Positions 53,488 to 63,903 of a DNA stretch of 64,000 bases are shown here, piece by piece; the stretch's first letter is position 1; each line of letters starts with the position of its first letter. Origin of the DNA: Chroococcidiopsis sp. TS-821. Lineage in GTDB: Bacteria > Cyanobacteriota > Cyanobacteriia > Cyanobacteriales > Chroococcidiopsidaceae. The DNA lies in contig NZ_MVDI01000001.1 in the NCBI RefSeq assembly GCF_002939305.1, positions 1 through 64,000 of the forward strand, read 5' to 3'. A model generated the notes under the pieces. The model was not told the DNA's origin. It was given only the letters and a program-made list of their open reading frames with translations, and ran no database searches. The position numbers and the translations under genes were made by a program.

Positions 53488-55989
53488 CTACGTCAAAATA
53501 GCGCCACCCATTAATTTTTGATAGCGATATTCCAATTCAGCTTTCATCAAACGCCAGCGTTCTAAAGTCGCATCAATTTCGATGACTTTCTCTGCAGCTG
53601 CTCTTGCTAATTCTAAAACTTCTTGATCTTCTACAAGACTTGCTAAAGTAAAATCTGGTAAACCTGATTGTCGCGTTCCTAAAACCTCTCCAGGACCGCG
53701 AAAACGCATATCCATCTCTGAGATAAAAAAGCCGTCCTGCGATTGTTCTAACACTTTTAAGCGAGATATTGCAGTCTCTGCTTTAGAATTACTCATCAAA
53801 ATACAGTAAGATTTTGCTGCACCCCGACCAACACGCCCGCGTAATTGATGCAGTTGTGATAAACCAAAACGTTCAGCATTTTCAATCATCATTACTGTTG
53901 CATTGGGTACATCAACTCCTACTTCAATGACAGTTGTTGAAACTAAAATTTGTGTTTGATTGTCACGAAATTGATTGATAGCGGCGTCTTTATCCGCTGA
54001 ACTCATCCGACCATGAAGTAAGCCTACTTGATATTGCGGAAAAATGCTTCCTTGTAGTCGTTGATGTTCTTCTACCGCAGCGCGTACATCGAGTTTTTCC
54101 GATTCTTCTACTAAAGGTAAAACAATATAAGCTTGGCGCCCTTGCGCAATCTCGCGGTTAATTAAATCATAAGCGTGAGTGCGCTCTTTTGCTGATAAAA
54201 CTGTTGTTTGAATTTGTTGTCTTCCTGGTGGAAGTTCGTCAATTTGACTCACGTCTAAATCGCCATGCAGTGTCAGCGCGAGGGTACGGGGAATGGGAGT
54301 TGCGGTCATTGTCAAGACGTGGGGTGATTCGCCTTTTTGCTGTAACTGCGCCCGCTGTCCCACACCAAAGCGATGTTGTTCGTCAATGACCACTAAACCT
54401 AAGCGCTGAAAGTTGACTTTTTCTTGAATCAACGCATGAGTACCAACTAAAAGCGGTAATTCGCCGGTTTCGAGTTGCGCGTGAATTTGGCGGCGCTTAG
54501 CAGTTTTTGTTGAACCTGTCAACAGTTCTACAGGTAAATGTAATAAATTAAACCAACTGACTAACTTGCGATAGTGTTGTTCTGCGAGTACTTCGGTAGG
54601 AGCCATTAACGCTGCTTGATAGCCTGATTGAATCGCCGCTAGGATGGCGACAACAGCAACAACAGTTTTCCCTGACCCCACATCACCTTGTACCAAGCGA
54701 TTCATCGGTACTGGTTTTTGTAAATCATCGAGGATATCGTTAATGACTCGTAATTGAGCGTTAGTGAGTTGAAAAGGGAGAAGTTGATAAAAACTATCAA
54801 TAAGTTGCCCTGTACGCGTTAAAACAGCACCATTTTGAATTTGCCGTGCTTTGTGCTGGCGTTGGAGTAAACCAAGTTGTAAGTAGAAAAATTCATCAAA
54901 AACTAAGCGACGCCGTGCAACTTCTAACGATGTACTATCTGCGGGAAAGTGAATATTGGCGATCGCTGCTTTTAATTCCATCAAACCATACTTATCGCGC
55001 AGGCGAAAGGGTAGTGGATCTTTAAGATGGACGCACGCAGGTAAAGCCGCAGTCACCGCTTTGCGTACCATATCTGCACCTACGCCTTCCGTTAAAGCAT
55101 AAACTGGTACGACTCGACCGATTGTTAACGAATCGATGGTATCTCCTGGATGTGCTAAAACTTCGATTTCAGGATCTTCTAAGGTTAAACCGTATTTGCT
55201 TTCTTTAACTAGCCCAGAAGCAGCTACGACTGCACCCACAGGGTAGCGGCGTTTTTGCTGTTCTTGCCAACCGCGATGACTATATCGCGCCCCTGCAAAA
55301 AAACGACTAATCCGAATTTGACCAGTGCTATCTTTTAAAACAAGTTCTAAGATCGTTAATTTAGGGTTTCGCGGGCTATTAAAGCAAGTACAGCGCTTGA
55401 CTGCGCCTAGTATCGTGACTGTTTCACCTGCTTGCAGTTCTTTGATGTTGACTTGTCGCGCGTAATCGATGTGGTCGCGGGGATAATAAAATAAAATGTC
55501 GCGTACTGTATACAAACCAAGTCTTGCTAAGTAACTACCTCTTCTTACTCCTACTTCGGGTAAGCTTTTGAGTGGCTGCTCTAAACTTGGTGCGATGTGG
55601 ATTGCGGCTTCTGTTGGTAGCGATCGCGTTACAGGTGTTGTCGGCGGGAGTTTTGTTTTTGTTGAGTATAGCGATCGCTCTTTTTGAGTTGACTCGGTTG
55701 CGACATTTTCCCCGCGCTGATATCGTTGTGTATGATAGATACATCTTCGTGCTTCAGCAACTAGGTGTTGTCGTTCTTCTAGTGGCAATTCGGGATATTT
55801 GGCAAATTGTGCTGCAATTTCTTGCCATCGCCGACGCTCTTCCAAAGGCAAAGTCACTGGAGGCTTACCAAAACTGAGACAGAGAAACTCACTAAAGCGA
55901 TATTGCTTGCCTACTAAATCAGCAAAGCCGCGTTCGGCTTCTACTGCCAAAGCTTTTTGCAATCGCCCTAAATCTAGTGATTCTGTCAT
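53488..55989 (-). CDS. recG: ATP-dependent DNA helicase RecG
   Basis: An 833-residue protein. A cyanobacteria-type N-terminal extension (about 1-140) precedes the wedge/OB domain (about 155-300, LGAVKRCTCFN). SF2 motifs follow: LVQGDVGSGKTVVAVVA (Walker A), VVIDEQHRFGVGQRA (motif II), LTMTATPIPRTLALT (III), and QLHQLRGRVGRGAAKSY (VI). It reverses stalled replication forks and resolves branched DNA. It stands alone by spacing. The upstream neighbour on the same strand is a coiled-coil protein. Confidence 0.96.
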   Translation of the reverse strand: MTESLDLGRLQKALAVEAERGFADLVGKQYRFSEFLCLSFGKPPVTLPLEERRRWQEIAAQFAKYPELPLEERQHLVAEARRCIYHTQRYQRGENVATESTQKERSLYSTKTKLPPTTPVTRSLPTEAAIHIAPSLEQPLKSLPEVGVRRGSYLARLGLYTVRDILFYYPRDHIDYARQVNIKELQAGETVTILGAVKRCTCFNSPRNPKLTILELVLKDSTGQIRISRFFAGARYSHRGWQEQQKRRYPVGAVVAASGLVKESKYGLTLEDPEIEVLAHPGDTIDSLTIGRVVPVYALTEGVGADMVRKAVTAALPACVHLKDPLPFRLRDKYGLMELKAAIANIHFPADSTSLEVARRRLVFDEFFYLQLGLLQRQHKARQIQNGAVLTRTGQLIDSFYQLLPFQLTNAQLRVINDILDDLQKPVPMNRLVQGDVGSGKTVVAVVAILAAIQSGYQAALMAPTEVLAEQHYRKLVSWFNLLHLPVELLTGSTKTAKRRQIHAQLETGELPLLVGTHALIQEKVNFQRLGLVVIDEQHRFGVGQRAQLQQKGESPHVLTMTATPIPRTLALTLHGDLDVSQIDELPPGRQQIQTTVLSAKERTHAYDLINREIAQGRQAYIVLPLVEESEKLDVRAAVEEHQRLQGSIFPQYQVGLLHGRMSSADKDAAINQFRDNQTQILVSTTVIEVGVDVPNATVMMIENAERFGLSQLHQLRGRVGRGAAKSYCILMSNSKAETAISRLKVLEQSQDGFFISEMDMRFRGPGEVLGTRQSGLPDFTLASLVEDQEVLELARAAAEKVIEIDATLERWRLMKAELEYRYQKLMGGAILT

Positions 55990-55994
55990 ATTGC

Positions 55995-56017
55995 AGGGGT
56001 CAGGGATCAGAGGTCGG
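55995..56017. repeat. Heptad short tandem repeat
   Basis: AGGGGTCAGGGATCAGAGGTC is the reverse complement type of the array at 48935. Confidence 0.55.
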
Positions 56018-56167
56018 ATTATAAGTTCTTGATGTTGAATGTGTTGAGATAAAAAGTAAATTTAAAACTCAAAACTTTAATGGTGTTTTAAATTTACTTC
56101 TATTACTATAAGTAATTGGCTGCGCCGGAATCGCCTAATCCCCTTTATAACTTTATAGTACGTACTA

Positions 56168-57016
56168 CTAATCTTCAAACCAGCTTGCCCGCCACGCGGC
56201 TTCAGCTTCAGCAACGGCTTGCTCGCGTTGTTTTTTGTAATACTCTTTTAATAAAGCACGACTTCGGGTCTCTAGCTGGCGAATCTGATTGCGCTTAACT
56301 CTGACTGTTGCATCCGCAAACTCAATCTCGCCTAGCCGTAGATAAATTGCAACAAGCGTTGTCACGCTAGATTCGTCGCGATCGCTGTTGCCTTCTGCTT
56401 CTACTAATAAGTTTAATAAGTTCGGCGGTCCTGCCGTCGCTTCTGCTGGAAGATCGGGAGCGTTTAACGCTGCATCGAGTAATGGAAGTGGAAGATTTTC
56501 TGGTAAAATCTTTGATTGCTGAAGTAGATAGTTAATTTCCCGCGAAATTGTTTTGAGTTGCAGCGCGATCGCCTGCTCTATATTTTGCTGCCACTTAACA
56601 AGCGCAACTGGATTTGCAGGCTGTCTGAGTACTGTGCTAGGACTTGAGGTTTGCGGACTAACTGATTCCAATAACGCCGCTTCAGTGGCTTCTAGGTGAG
56701 TCTCTTCTTTAATTTCTTCTGCTACGTTTTCTTTCTCTTCAACCTGCGCTATGGTCAATAACTGCTCAGTAGCTGCTTGTATAACCTTACGTACATCTTG
56801 CTGCAATTGTTGCCGCTGATTAAAAGATAAACGCAAAAAAGCTTCTGGGTAACCCTGCGTACACAAGTGATAAGTTGCCAAAATTGCTTGCTGTTGTACA
56901 GCTTGCGCTAGGGCTGTAAAGTAACTATTGTAAGCCGCGTGAAGCTCTTCCGCGAGAACTCGACACGCTTGTTCTAAAGCTGCAATCTCCCGTTTGATTT
57001 GTTCGATTGTTGCCAT
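56168..57016 (-). CDS. Cyanobacterial helical conserved protein of unknown function
   Basis: A 282-residue protein that starts MATIEQIKREIAALEQACRV with GAGG four bases upstream. Long helices and a Gln-rich stretch (LSFNQRQQLQQDVRKVIQ) suggest a coiled coil. A central acidic, low-complexity part (about 95-125) precedes more helices and a basic end RNQIRQLETRSRALLKEYYKKQ. No membrane segment or known domain is seen. It lies just upstream of recG on the same strand and downstream of tsf. Confidence 0.7.
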   Translation of the reverse strand: MATIEQIKREIAALEQACRVLAEELHAAYNSYFTALAQAVQQQAILATYHLCTQGYPEAFLRLSFNQRQQLQQDVRKVIQAATEQLLTIAQVEEKENVAEEIKEETHLEATEAALLESVSPQTSSPSTVLRQPANPVALVKWQQNIEQAIALQLKTISREINYLLQQSKILPENLPLPLLDAALNAPDLPAEATAGPPNLLNLLVEAEGNSDRDESSVTTLVAIYLRLGEIEFADATVRVKRNQIRQLETRSRALLKEYYKKQREQAVAEAEAAWRASWFED

Positions 57017-57029
57017 TACCTCAAAAACA

Positions 57030-57157
57030 AGGGGTGAGGGGCGAGGAGTGAGGGGAAGTTTTGAGTGCTAAGTTTTGAATTAGAAAAATCAACTCAAAAC
57101 TAACCACCAGAAACTTTGCACTTCAACCTGACCTCTAACCTCTAAACCCTGACCCCT
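57030..57157. repeat. Two heptad short tandem repeat blocks
   Basis: GGGGTGAGGGGCGAGGAGTG (from 57030) and, inverted, CTGACCTCTAACCTCTAAAC (from 57128) continuing into CCTGACCCCT. They lie between tsf and the coiled-coil gene, and the two blocks are loosely complementary. Confidence 0.55.
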
Positions 57158-57160
57158 ATT

Positions 57161-57820
57161 CTACTTACTACCCATTTGCGCAGCAACTTCTTCGGCAAAG
57201 TTGCTTTCTTGCTTTTCGATACCTTCGCCCAAGACAAAGCGGACAAAACGACGCACTTGGATATTTTCTCCTAATTGCGCGATCGCCTGTTTCACTAAAT
57301 CTTCCACCGAAATGTTTTGGTCGCGAATATAGGGTTGATCCATCAAAGTCATTTCTTTCAAGCGTTTTTCAATTCGACCTTGAACGATCTTCTCTTTGAT
57401 GTTATCTGGCTTTTTCGCCAGATCGTCTCGCCCCATTTCGATTTCTTTTTCTTTCTGGACGATATCAGCTGGGATGTCTTCTACTTTGACATACTCAACA
57501 TTCGGGCAAGCCGCAATCTGCATGGCGATATTCCGCACCAGCGTTTGAAATTCTTCACGACGAGCCACGAAGTCTGTTTCGCAGTTAACTTCTACTAACA
57601 CACCAACTCTACCGCCAGTGTGGATGTAGCTTCCTACGAGTCCTTCTGCTGCTACGCGTCCAGCTTTTTTATCAGCAGAGGTGATACCTTTTTGCCGCAG
57701 CCATTCAATGGCTTTGTCCATATCACCATTATTTTCTTTCAGCGCTTTTTTGCAATCCATCATGCCAGCGCCGGTTCTTTCGCGTAGCTCTTTGACGACT
57801 TGTGCAGATATTTCCGCCAT
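57161..57820 (-). CDS. tsf: Translation elongation factor Ts
   Basis: A 219-residue protein. The N-terminal UBA-like domain [20 protein letters not shown] and the core [17 protein letters not shown] are diagnostic. [15 protein letters not shown] and [11 protein letters not shown] follow. It is the short single-core form expected in cyanobacteria, without the extra S1 domains of plastid relatives. It reloads EF-Tu with GTP. It sits 61 bases after rpsB, the classic rpsB-tsf pair. Confidence 0.97.
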   Translation of the reverse strand: MAEISAQVVKELRERTGAGMMDCKKALKENNGDMDKAIEWLRQKGITSADKKAGRVAAEGLVGSYIHTGGRVGVLVEVNCETDFVARREEFQTLVRNIAMQIAACPNVEYVKVEDIPADIVQKEKEIEMGRDDLAKKPDNIKEKIVQGRIEKRLKEMTLMDQPYIRDQNISVEDLVKQAIAQLGENIQVRRFVRFVLGEGIEKQESNFAEEVAAQMGSK

Positions 57821-57881
57821 CTTGCCTCAATTTCCTACTTAACTAAATTCAAGCTTTTGGGTCACATTCCCGACAGCTATT

Positions 57882-58694
57882 TTATTCTTCTTCGTCGTCG
57901 GCTGATTCTTCCTCATCTGGTAACAGCGAGTCAGTGTATTCAGCTTCGCTTTCGTCGTAATCGAGGTCTTCCTCCGCACCTTCGTAGTCGTATTCCTCTT
58001 CTACGTCTAGCTGACCGTGACGCCCTTCATATATTGCGTCTGCTAACTTACCAACAATCAGCTTGATTGAACGAATTGCGTCATCGTTGGCTGGAATCGG
58101 AACATCGACAACATCAGGATCGCAGTTTGTATCTAACATTGATACAATTTGAATTCCTAGTTTTTGACATTCTTGCACGGCGTTATATTCCCGACGCTGG
58201 TCTACAATGATAACCACGTCAGGGATTTTGCGCATCGTTTTGATTCCGCCCAAATACTTCTGTAGCTTTGCCATCTCGCGGCGCAGTACCGAAGCTTCTT
58301 TTTTAGGTAACAAATCTAGCGCTCCGCTTTCTTCACGGCGCTCTAATTCTTTTAACCGCTCTGCGCGCGTTTTGATTGTTGCCCAATTCGTTAGCATTCC
58401 GCCTAACCATCTTTGGTTGACGTAATACGAACCACAGCGCGTTGCTTCTTGCGCGATGATTCCTGCTGCTTGTCGCTTTGTACCAACGAACAGAAACTTT
58501 TTACCCTGTTCAGCCGCAGTGCGCGTATATTGGTACGCTTCATCCATTAACTGAGCCGTTTGCACCAAGTCAATGATGTGTACTCCGTTACGGGAAGTAT
58601 AGATATAGGGAGCCATCTTTGGATTCCACCGCCGGGTTTGATGTCCAAAGTGAACTCCTGCCTCCATCATTTGCGCCAATGAGACAACTGGCAT
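57882..58694 (-). CDS. rpsB: 30S ribosomal protein S2
   Basis: A 270-residue protein. [34 protein letters not shown] and [15 protein letters not shown] are standard S2 motifs, and [15 protein letters not shown] closes the core. A C-terminal acidic tail of about 40 residues ([19 protein letters not shown]) is typical of cyanobacterial S2. AGGAG lies about seven bases before the ATG. It is followed by tsf. Confidence 0.97.
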   Translation of the reverse strand: MPVVSLAQMMEAGVHFGHQTRRWNPKMAPYIYTSRNGVHIIDLVQTAQLMDEAYQYTRTAAEQGKKFLFVGTKRQAAGIIAQEATRCGSYYVNQRWLGGMLTNWATIKTRAERLKELERREESGALDLLPKKEASVLRREMAKLQKYLGGIKTMRKIPDVVIIVDQRREYNAVQECQKLGIQIVSMLDTNCDPDVVDVPIPANDDAIRSIKLIVGKLADAIYEGRHGQLDVEEEYDYEGAEEDLDYDESEAEYTDSLLPDEEESADDEEE

Positions 58695-58810
58695 ATTTTC
58701 TCCTAATTTCGGGTTAATCCTCCATCCAGGTGTATTTCTTTACCAGAAACACCCGAAAAAACTGGATGTGTGATTTTGGTCAACTCTACTAGCATATCAC
58801 ATCAAAAGCA

Positions 58811-59761
58811 CTACTTGGCACGGGAAGCAGACTGCATTTGAGCGTAAGCCGAATAAACTCCTTGAACGTTGTACCAATTTAAAAAAATCCGCGCAATTTC
58901 CAGCGCTAATTGCGGTTTACCTTGGTCAATCAACCACTGAAGTAGTGGAGCTAAGCTACGTTCGTTAAGATGACCACCCAGTGAAAGTAATCCCCAAAGC
59001 AGACGGTGCAACCACGTCATTTGAATCATCATCCGCACTTCCCAAATCGGATGTTTTTGATAAAACAACACGCCCATGCGCCCGCGTTGAATTTCCTTTT
59101 CGATTAAGTTGGGAATCTGCTTAAGGTTAAATGGAGGATGCCAGTGATAACCAACAGCAGCAGGGCATTTAATTAGTTTTAAGCCTAATTGTTTCAAGCG
59201 GACTCCTAATTCCAAATCTTCCCAGCCATAGAGTTGAAATCGCGTATCAAATAACCCTGCTTTTTCTAACCAGTGACGCGCGATCGCAACATTTCCCGTT
59301 GCAAAATAAGCTGCGGAAAAGTCAGTAATTTTGTATGGTTCTGCCGTAGGATCGGCAAAATTGCACGTGTTAATTACAAGACCATAGGTAAAGATACGAT
59401 CGCTACCATAGGTTTTTTGTCCTTGTTGTAGTCCGTCAGCGTGCGCTTGCAGAAAATTTTCTGTAACTACGAGGTCGCTATCAATAAAAATAATCGTATC
59501 GCCTTGCGCGTGTTCTACGCCTAAATTACGCGCGGCTGCTGGTCCTTGGTGGTCTTGTAAAAGCGATCGCACGTGCGGAAACTTTGCAGCATTGTCTTGC
59601 AACCACTCTAACGTGCCGTCTGTCGAACCATCGTCGACGACAACAACTTCATAACCCTCAATGGCGGTATCAGTAGCTAAATTCTGGCGTTCGAGAGCTT
59701 TTAAGCACTTCGCTAAGATTGGCTGACGATTGTAAGTTGGAATCACAACACTAAAAAACAC
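58811..59761 (-). CDS. Glycosyltransferase family 2
   Basis: From GTG 59761 (MFFSVVIPTYNRQPI) the protein is 316 residues. A GTG six codons earlier is possible but the G-rich AGGGGGGAG lies just before 59761. VVVDDGSTDGTLEW is the nucleotide site, FIDSDLVV the DxD motif and YGWEDLELGVRL the catalytic ED motif. The C-terminal part is soluble. It is distant from the glycan locus and next to rpsB; a glycosyltransferase is often found there in cyanobacteria. The sugar is unknown. Confidence 0.85.
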   Translation of the reverse strand: MFFSVVIPTYNRQPILAKCLKALERQNLATDTAIEGYEVVVVDDGSTDGTLEWLQDNAAKFPHVRSLLQDHQGPAAARNLGVEHAQGDTIIFIDSDLVVTENFLQAHADGLQQGQKTYGSDRIFTYGLVINTCNFADPTAEPYKITDFSAAYFATGNVAIARHWLEKAGLFDTRFQLYGWEDLELGVRLKQLGLKLIKCPAAVGYHWHPPFNLKQIPNLIEKEIQRGRMGVLFYQKHPIWEVRMMIQMTWLHRLLWGLLSLGGHLNERSLAPLLQWLIDQGKPQLALEIARIFLNWYNVQGVYSAYAQMQSASRAK

Positions 59762-59964
59762 GCTCCCCCCTAGCACCACCTACAAAAGTCATCATACGAT
59801 TGGCTGTTAGCAATTGGCGATTAGCTGGACTTGTAGCAGATTATCAATCCATAACCACTACGGCTTATGACGGAATAACAAATAAATCTGTGCCATGGCT
59901 GACAAGAATGCGCATAAATTAGTTAGATAATAATCACTCGTTGTTTTGCCAAATCGAGGAATCA

Positions 59965-61167
59965 ATGGGTCGTGCTAATAAAGTTGTCCTGGCATACTCT
60001 GGTGGAGTAGATACTTCCGTCTGCATTCCCTATCTTAAACATGAATGGGGCGTTGCCGAAGTGATTACTTTAGCCGCAGATTTAGGACAGGGAGATGAAT
60101 TAGAGCCAATTAAACAAAAAGCACTGCAATCAGGAGCTAGTGAATCACTCGTTGTTGATGCGCAAGAAAGCTTTGTCAAAGATTATGCTTTTCCGGCAAT
60201 TCAGGCAAATGCCTTGTATGAAAATCGCTATCCGCTTTCGACAGCTTTAGCGCGTCCCTTGATCGCGAAGCTATTGGTAGAAGCCGCAGAAAAGTACGGT
60301 GCAGACGCCGTCGCGCATGGTTGCACGGGTAAAGGTAACGATCAAGTCCGCTTTGATGTCTCTATTGCTGCACTCAATCCAAATTTAAAAGTGCTTGCTC
60401 CAGCGCGTGAATGGGGAATGAGTCGTGAGGAAACGATCGCATATGGAGAGCGTTTTGGTATTCCTGCGCCCGTCAAAAAATCTTCGCCTTATAGTATCGA
60501 CCGTAACTTACTCGGTCGCAGCATTGAAGCGGGACCCCTAGAAGATCCCCGCACCGAACCCCTCGAAGAAATTTATTTGATGACAAAGGCGATCGCTGAT
60601 ACTCCTGATACGCCAGAGTATGTTGAAATCAGCTTTGAGCAAGGTATTCCTACCCAACTCAATGGAGAAGCGATCGCACCTGTAAAACTTATTGCTCAAC
60701 TCAACCAAATCGCAGGTAATCACGGTGTTGGGCGCATTGACATGATAGAAAATCGTTTAGTTGGAATCAAATCACGGGAAATCTACGAAACACCAGCATT
60801 ATTAGTTTTAATTCAAGCGCACCGCGATTTAGAAAGTCTCACACTCACGGCAGATGTGACGCACTACAAGCGCGGTATTGAAGAAACTTACAGCCAAATG
60901 ATTTATAACGGGTTGTGGTACAGTCCGCTGAAAAGCGCGCTTGATGCGTTTGTGCAAAAAACTCAAGAGCGCGTATCAGGTACTGTACGCGTTAAATTCT
61001 TTAAAGGAAACGCAACAATTGTGGGACGCTGGTCGGATAATTCTCTCTATACGCCAGATTTAGCAACTTACGGCGCTGACGATCAATTCGATCACAAAGC
61101 CGCAGAAGGTTTTATTTACGTTTGGGGACTGCCAACTCGAATTTGGTCAAAACAAGTGCGAGGCTAG
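59965..61167 (+). CDS. argG: Argininosuccinate synthase
   Basis: From ATG 59965 with GAGGA five bases upstream it is 400 residues, the usual length; an ORF start at TTG 59941 is not needed. [13 protein letters not shown] is the PP-loop, [17 protein letters not shown] and [13 protein letters not shown] are substrate motifs. It joins citrulline and aspartate in arginine synthesis and is needed for cyanophycin precursors. It stands alone by spacing. Confidence 0.97.
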   Translation: MGRANKVVLAYSGGVDTSVCIPYLKHEWGVAEVITLAADLGQGDELEPIKQKALQSGASESLVVDAQESFVKDYAFPAIQANALYENRYPLSTALARPLIAKLLVEAAEKYGADAVAHGCTGKGNDQVRFDVSIAALNPNLKVLAPAREWGMSREETIAYGERFGIPAPVKKSSPYSIDRNLLGRSIEAGPLEDPRTEPLEEIYLMTKAIADTPDTPEYVEISFEQGIPTQLNGEAIAPVKLIAQLNQIAGNHGVGRIDMIENRLVGIKSREIYETPALLVLIQAHRDLESLTLTADVTHYKRGIEETYSQMIYNGLWYSPLKSALDAFVQKTQERVSGTVRVKFFKGNATIVGRWSDNSLYTPDLATYGADDQFDHKAAEGFIYVWGLPTRIWSKQVRG

Positions 61168-61227
61168 AGGTGAGAGGTTAGGGGTGAGGAGCGATCTGTC
61201 CTCCCCGCTCTCCGACCCCCGATCCCC
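61166..61227. repeat. Heptad repeats forming an inverted pair after argG
   Basis: AGAGGTGAGAGGTTAGGGGT (from 61166) is followed by TCCTCCCCGCTCTCCGACCC (from 61199). The GA-rich and CT-rich blocks can pair around GGAGCGATCTGTCC. It lies between the convergent argG and dedA-like genes and may also end transcription. Confidence 0.55.
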
Positions 61228-61237
61228 AACTCTTTAG

Positions 61238-61870
61238 TTAATCCTCGCTAGCAATTTTCTTGACTTGGCGCGATTCCCACCATATAGGAACAACAATCCA
61301 AGCGATCGCAATAACTAAAGCGAAAATCGCAAATTCACCAACCCAAGAAACTAATTGTTCTAAAGACACAATCTGTCCAACAAAGAAAGCTAAAGTCACC
61401 ATTACTGATGCCCATACAGCTGCTCCCGCTAAGTTGTAGACGAAAAACTGAGCAAAAGACATACCAGCTATTCCAGCTAACAACCCTGAAAAAATGCGCA
61501 ATAAAGCAATAAATCGACCAAAAAAGACCGCTTGGGCTGCATTTTGACTGAATTTGTCTTTCAGTTCTTCTAACCGCACTGCGGGGATGCGAAAAAAGCC
61601 AGCAACGCGCAGAATAAATTCCCAACCAGTGGTTCTGCCAATCCAATACCCAAAAATGCCACCAAGAACCGCACCAAAGATGGCACTACCAAGTACAAAC
61701 CAATAGTTCAGTTCCTTGCTACCAGCTAGAAAACCTCCAATTAACGTTACGGTCTCTCCTGGAATCGGAATCCCTAAGTTTTCTAACAAGATCCCAATAA
61801 ATATTGCCCAGTAGCCGTAATGATGCGCGAACTCCTGAATCTTCTCCAGTGATACAAACTCCAGAGACAT
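61238..61870 (-). CDS. DedA-family membrane protein (VTT domain)
   Basis: A 210-residue protein. ILLENLGIPIPGETVTLIGG is the DedA signature, FGYWIGRTTGWEF and AVFFGRFIALLRIFSG (F/YxRxxP-like region with Arg) follow, and four to five membrane helices are seen. DedA proteins recycle lipid carriers or scramble phospholipids; undecaprenyl-phosphate flipping is known for several. In this glycan-rich window a carrier role is plausible but unproven. It is convergent with argG. Confidence 0.9.
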   Translation of the reverse strand: MSLEFVSLEKIQEFAHHYGYWAIFIGILLENLGIPIPGETVTLIGGFLAGSKELNYWFVLGSAIFGAVLGGIFGYWIGRTTGWEFILRVAGFFRIPAVRLEELKDKFSQNAAQAVFFGRFIALLRIFSGLLAGIAGMSFAQFFVYNLAGAAVWASVMVTLAFFVGQIVSLEQLVSWVGEFAIFALVIAIAWIVVPIWWESRQVKKIASED

Positions 61871-62492
61871 TCCTGCAGCCTTTACAAAGTTTTACACTCT
61901 CTCCATCTTGACGCGGTTTTACATGGGGTGTCAATAAAGTAATTCGCACTAACAGCAGCAAAGTTTAACTTTTATTGAGTTGCTCGTAAAGAGTGAGGAG
62001 AAGGCACAGTCCTTAGTATTGTCCTTGAATACTTTTTATCCCGCAACGACTTCACAAAAACTTTAAAAAAGTACCGCTACCTCATAAAGATTCCGTAAAG
62101 CTCCTCAAAACTACTGAAATCATTTTGTACCAGTGTTTATAGTAGGGTGATTAAAACCTATGTCTGTAGAATTGTTTCAGTTAAAAGGTGCGAGCTATTG
62201 ATGATAACTATTAACCAATACTTCTGATAGTAGAACAGTAGTTGAAGTAATGTTACAAAAATAACAATTTGTTTAGTATTTTCAGTGGCATACTTCATTT
62301 CATATCGTTTAGCTAAAAACCATTCGTTGCTTCTATACAAATAGGCGCAAGCATTAGTTTCATCTGAAGACTGCATCCGTATAAAGAAGCCCATCGGTGT
62401 GGGTATTTTTACAAGTTGCTTTTTCCGAGGATGAAATTTTTTATTTTTTTGAATTCTGCTATTAACTTCTTAATCAAGTAACAACAAAGTAT
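61871..62492. other. Spacer with no supported gene
   Basis: About 620 bases, AT-rich. ORFs at 61719-61961 and 62158-62394 on the minus strand look like chance. No promoter or RNA gene stands out. Confidence 0.45.
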
Positions 62493-62843
62493 ATGAGTAT
62501 TACACACAAAAATGGTCGCGTGATTGTACTTCATCCCCAAGGACGATTGGATTGTGATGGAAGTAAGCAATTAGAAGCTCAATTTACGCGTTTGATGGGA
62601 CAGCGCAATTTACTGTGGGTAATCAACTTATCGCAAGTTGATTTTATGGATAGTGCGGGTTTAGTTGCTTTGATAACAGGATTGAAAGCAGCACGTGAAA
62701 GCAGTTGTCGGTTAATACTATGTCATTTGCCAGAACCTGTCAAACTCATTTTAGAGCTTACTCAGCTGGATTCAGTGTTTGAAATTTGTGAAGACTACAA
62801 TGCCGTTTTGAATTTAACTAAAACTCCCGCTTTGGCTGCTTAA
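62493..62843 (+). CDS. STAS-domain anti-anti-sigma-like protein
   Basis: A 116-residue single STAS domain. VIVLHPQGRLDCDGSKQLEA, then VINLSQVDFMDSAGLVALIT contains the Ser in the DSAGL motif normally phosphorylated by a partner kinase. Length and Ser are typical of SpoIIAA-like antagonists used in cyanobacterial partner-switching networks. No partner kinase or phosphatase lies beside it. The output is unknown. Confidence 0.9.
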   Translation: MSITHKNGRVIVLHPQGRLDCDGSKQLEAQFTRLMGQRNLLWVINLSQVDFMDSAGLVALITGLKAARESSCRLILCHLPEPVKLILELTQLDSVFEICEDYNAVLNLTKTPALAA

Positions 62844-63202
62844 TTGCTTGATGTACTTATAGATGTTGAGAATTTTGCTCTACACGCAGTAGTCATTCAA
62901 GTAAATGTAACCAAAGATATCAGTAACGCTGACCACTTACAGTACGGCTAGTTTTATAGCAGGAGAGGACGTTAACTTAATCAACTTGCTAGTACTGTAC
63001 AATAAGAACGCTGGCAGTTAATGATAACTGCACAGTCCGCTCTCAATCGAACGCGTAAACTTTTTTACTAGTTTGTCGCACCAAATTATTTCACAACTAA
63101 GAAATAGAAGTTCTTGGCGATCGCGCGTCTCAATATTTTATGCTAAGCATCGGCTGTTGACATAAAGATTTTTTATACCTTATGAGGAGCATTAAGACAA
63201 AA
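62844..63202. other. Spacer between the STAS and rpsF genes
   Basis: No gene. It holds a small hairpin CAGTTA-ATGA-TAACTG near 63015-63030. The right end is taken by the rpsF terminator. Confidence 0.45.
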
Positions 63203-63250
63203 TCCCGCTTTTAGCTTTCTACCTCTTTGTGTAGTTTAAGCAGCGGGAAT
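63203..63250 (-). terminator. rpsF terminator
   Basis: On the minus strand ATTCCCGC (63250-63243) pairs with GCGGGAT (63208-63202) over a loop of about 34 bases, followed by TTTTGTCTT. Confidence 0.6.
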
Positions 63251-63275
63251 AATGATGTTGTTGTAGGTACCCCTG

Positions 63276-63620
63276 TCAACTCATGGCTGCGGCTTCTTCA
63301 GGCGAGGAGGCTTGGGACTCTTGGATTTCTGGAGTTTCTTGCTTAATAGTTAGGTAACGAATCACTTCATCACTCAAGCGCATTGCACGTTCAAGTTGGG
63401 CAATAACCGTTCCAGGGGCTTGATAGTTCATTTGAATGTAAATACCTTCACGGTGCTTAGCGATTTCGTACGCCAGGCGACGTTTGCCCCGATTTTGAAT
63501 TTCAACTTGCGTTGCTCCTTGCTCTTGGAGCAGATTTTGGTATCTTGTAACCGCTTGTTCGACCTGCTCTTCTGTCAGATCGGGGCGCAAAATATACATC
63601 GTTTCGTAATTATTTGTCAT
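63276..63620 (-). CDS. rpsF: 30S ribosomal protein S6
   Basis: Start ATG 63620 is chosen because GGAAG lies eight bases upstream and [20 protein letters not shown] is the normal S6 beginning. The longer frame to 63683 is unneeded. 114 residues include [35 protein letters not shown] and the [14 protein letters not shown] core, with a short Glu/Ser-rich tail. It is a complete small-subunit protein and appears monocistronic. Confidence 0.96.
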   Translation of the reverse strand: MTNNYETMYILRPDLTEEQVEQAVTRYQNLLQEQGATQVEIQNRGKRRLAYEIAKHREGIYIQMNYQAPGTVIAQLERAMRLSDEVIRYLTIKQETPEIQESQASSPEEAAAMS

Positions 63621-63903
63621 GTGATTAGCTTCCTTATGGACAAAGCGGCTGCATGGGCTTGTAAGCTTGCGAGCTACAACCATAGCAGCAAGGAATTACA
63701 ATTTTAGCAAAGTTAATAACCTATGCTATAACTTTAAGTTTTGATCTTGCAATCGCAGCTAGCAAAAAAAACGAAGTTAATCATAGATGAGATGATATCT
63801 TACAAAGTTGATCGACAGATGCAGTGTATGCTGAAGTGCGATCGACCGATCGCCGCCTATCCTTGGCAGCAGTTAAGCTCAAAACCTAGATTAACAGCAC
63901 TTT

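Noticed and set aside
62158-62394. 78-codon minus-strand ORF between dedA-like and STAS genes
   Set aside because: AT-rich, no ribosome site or conserved pattern; looks like chance.
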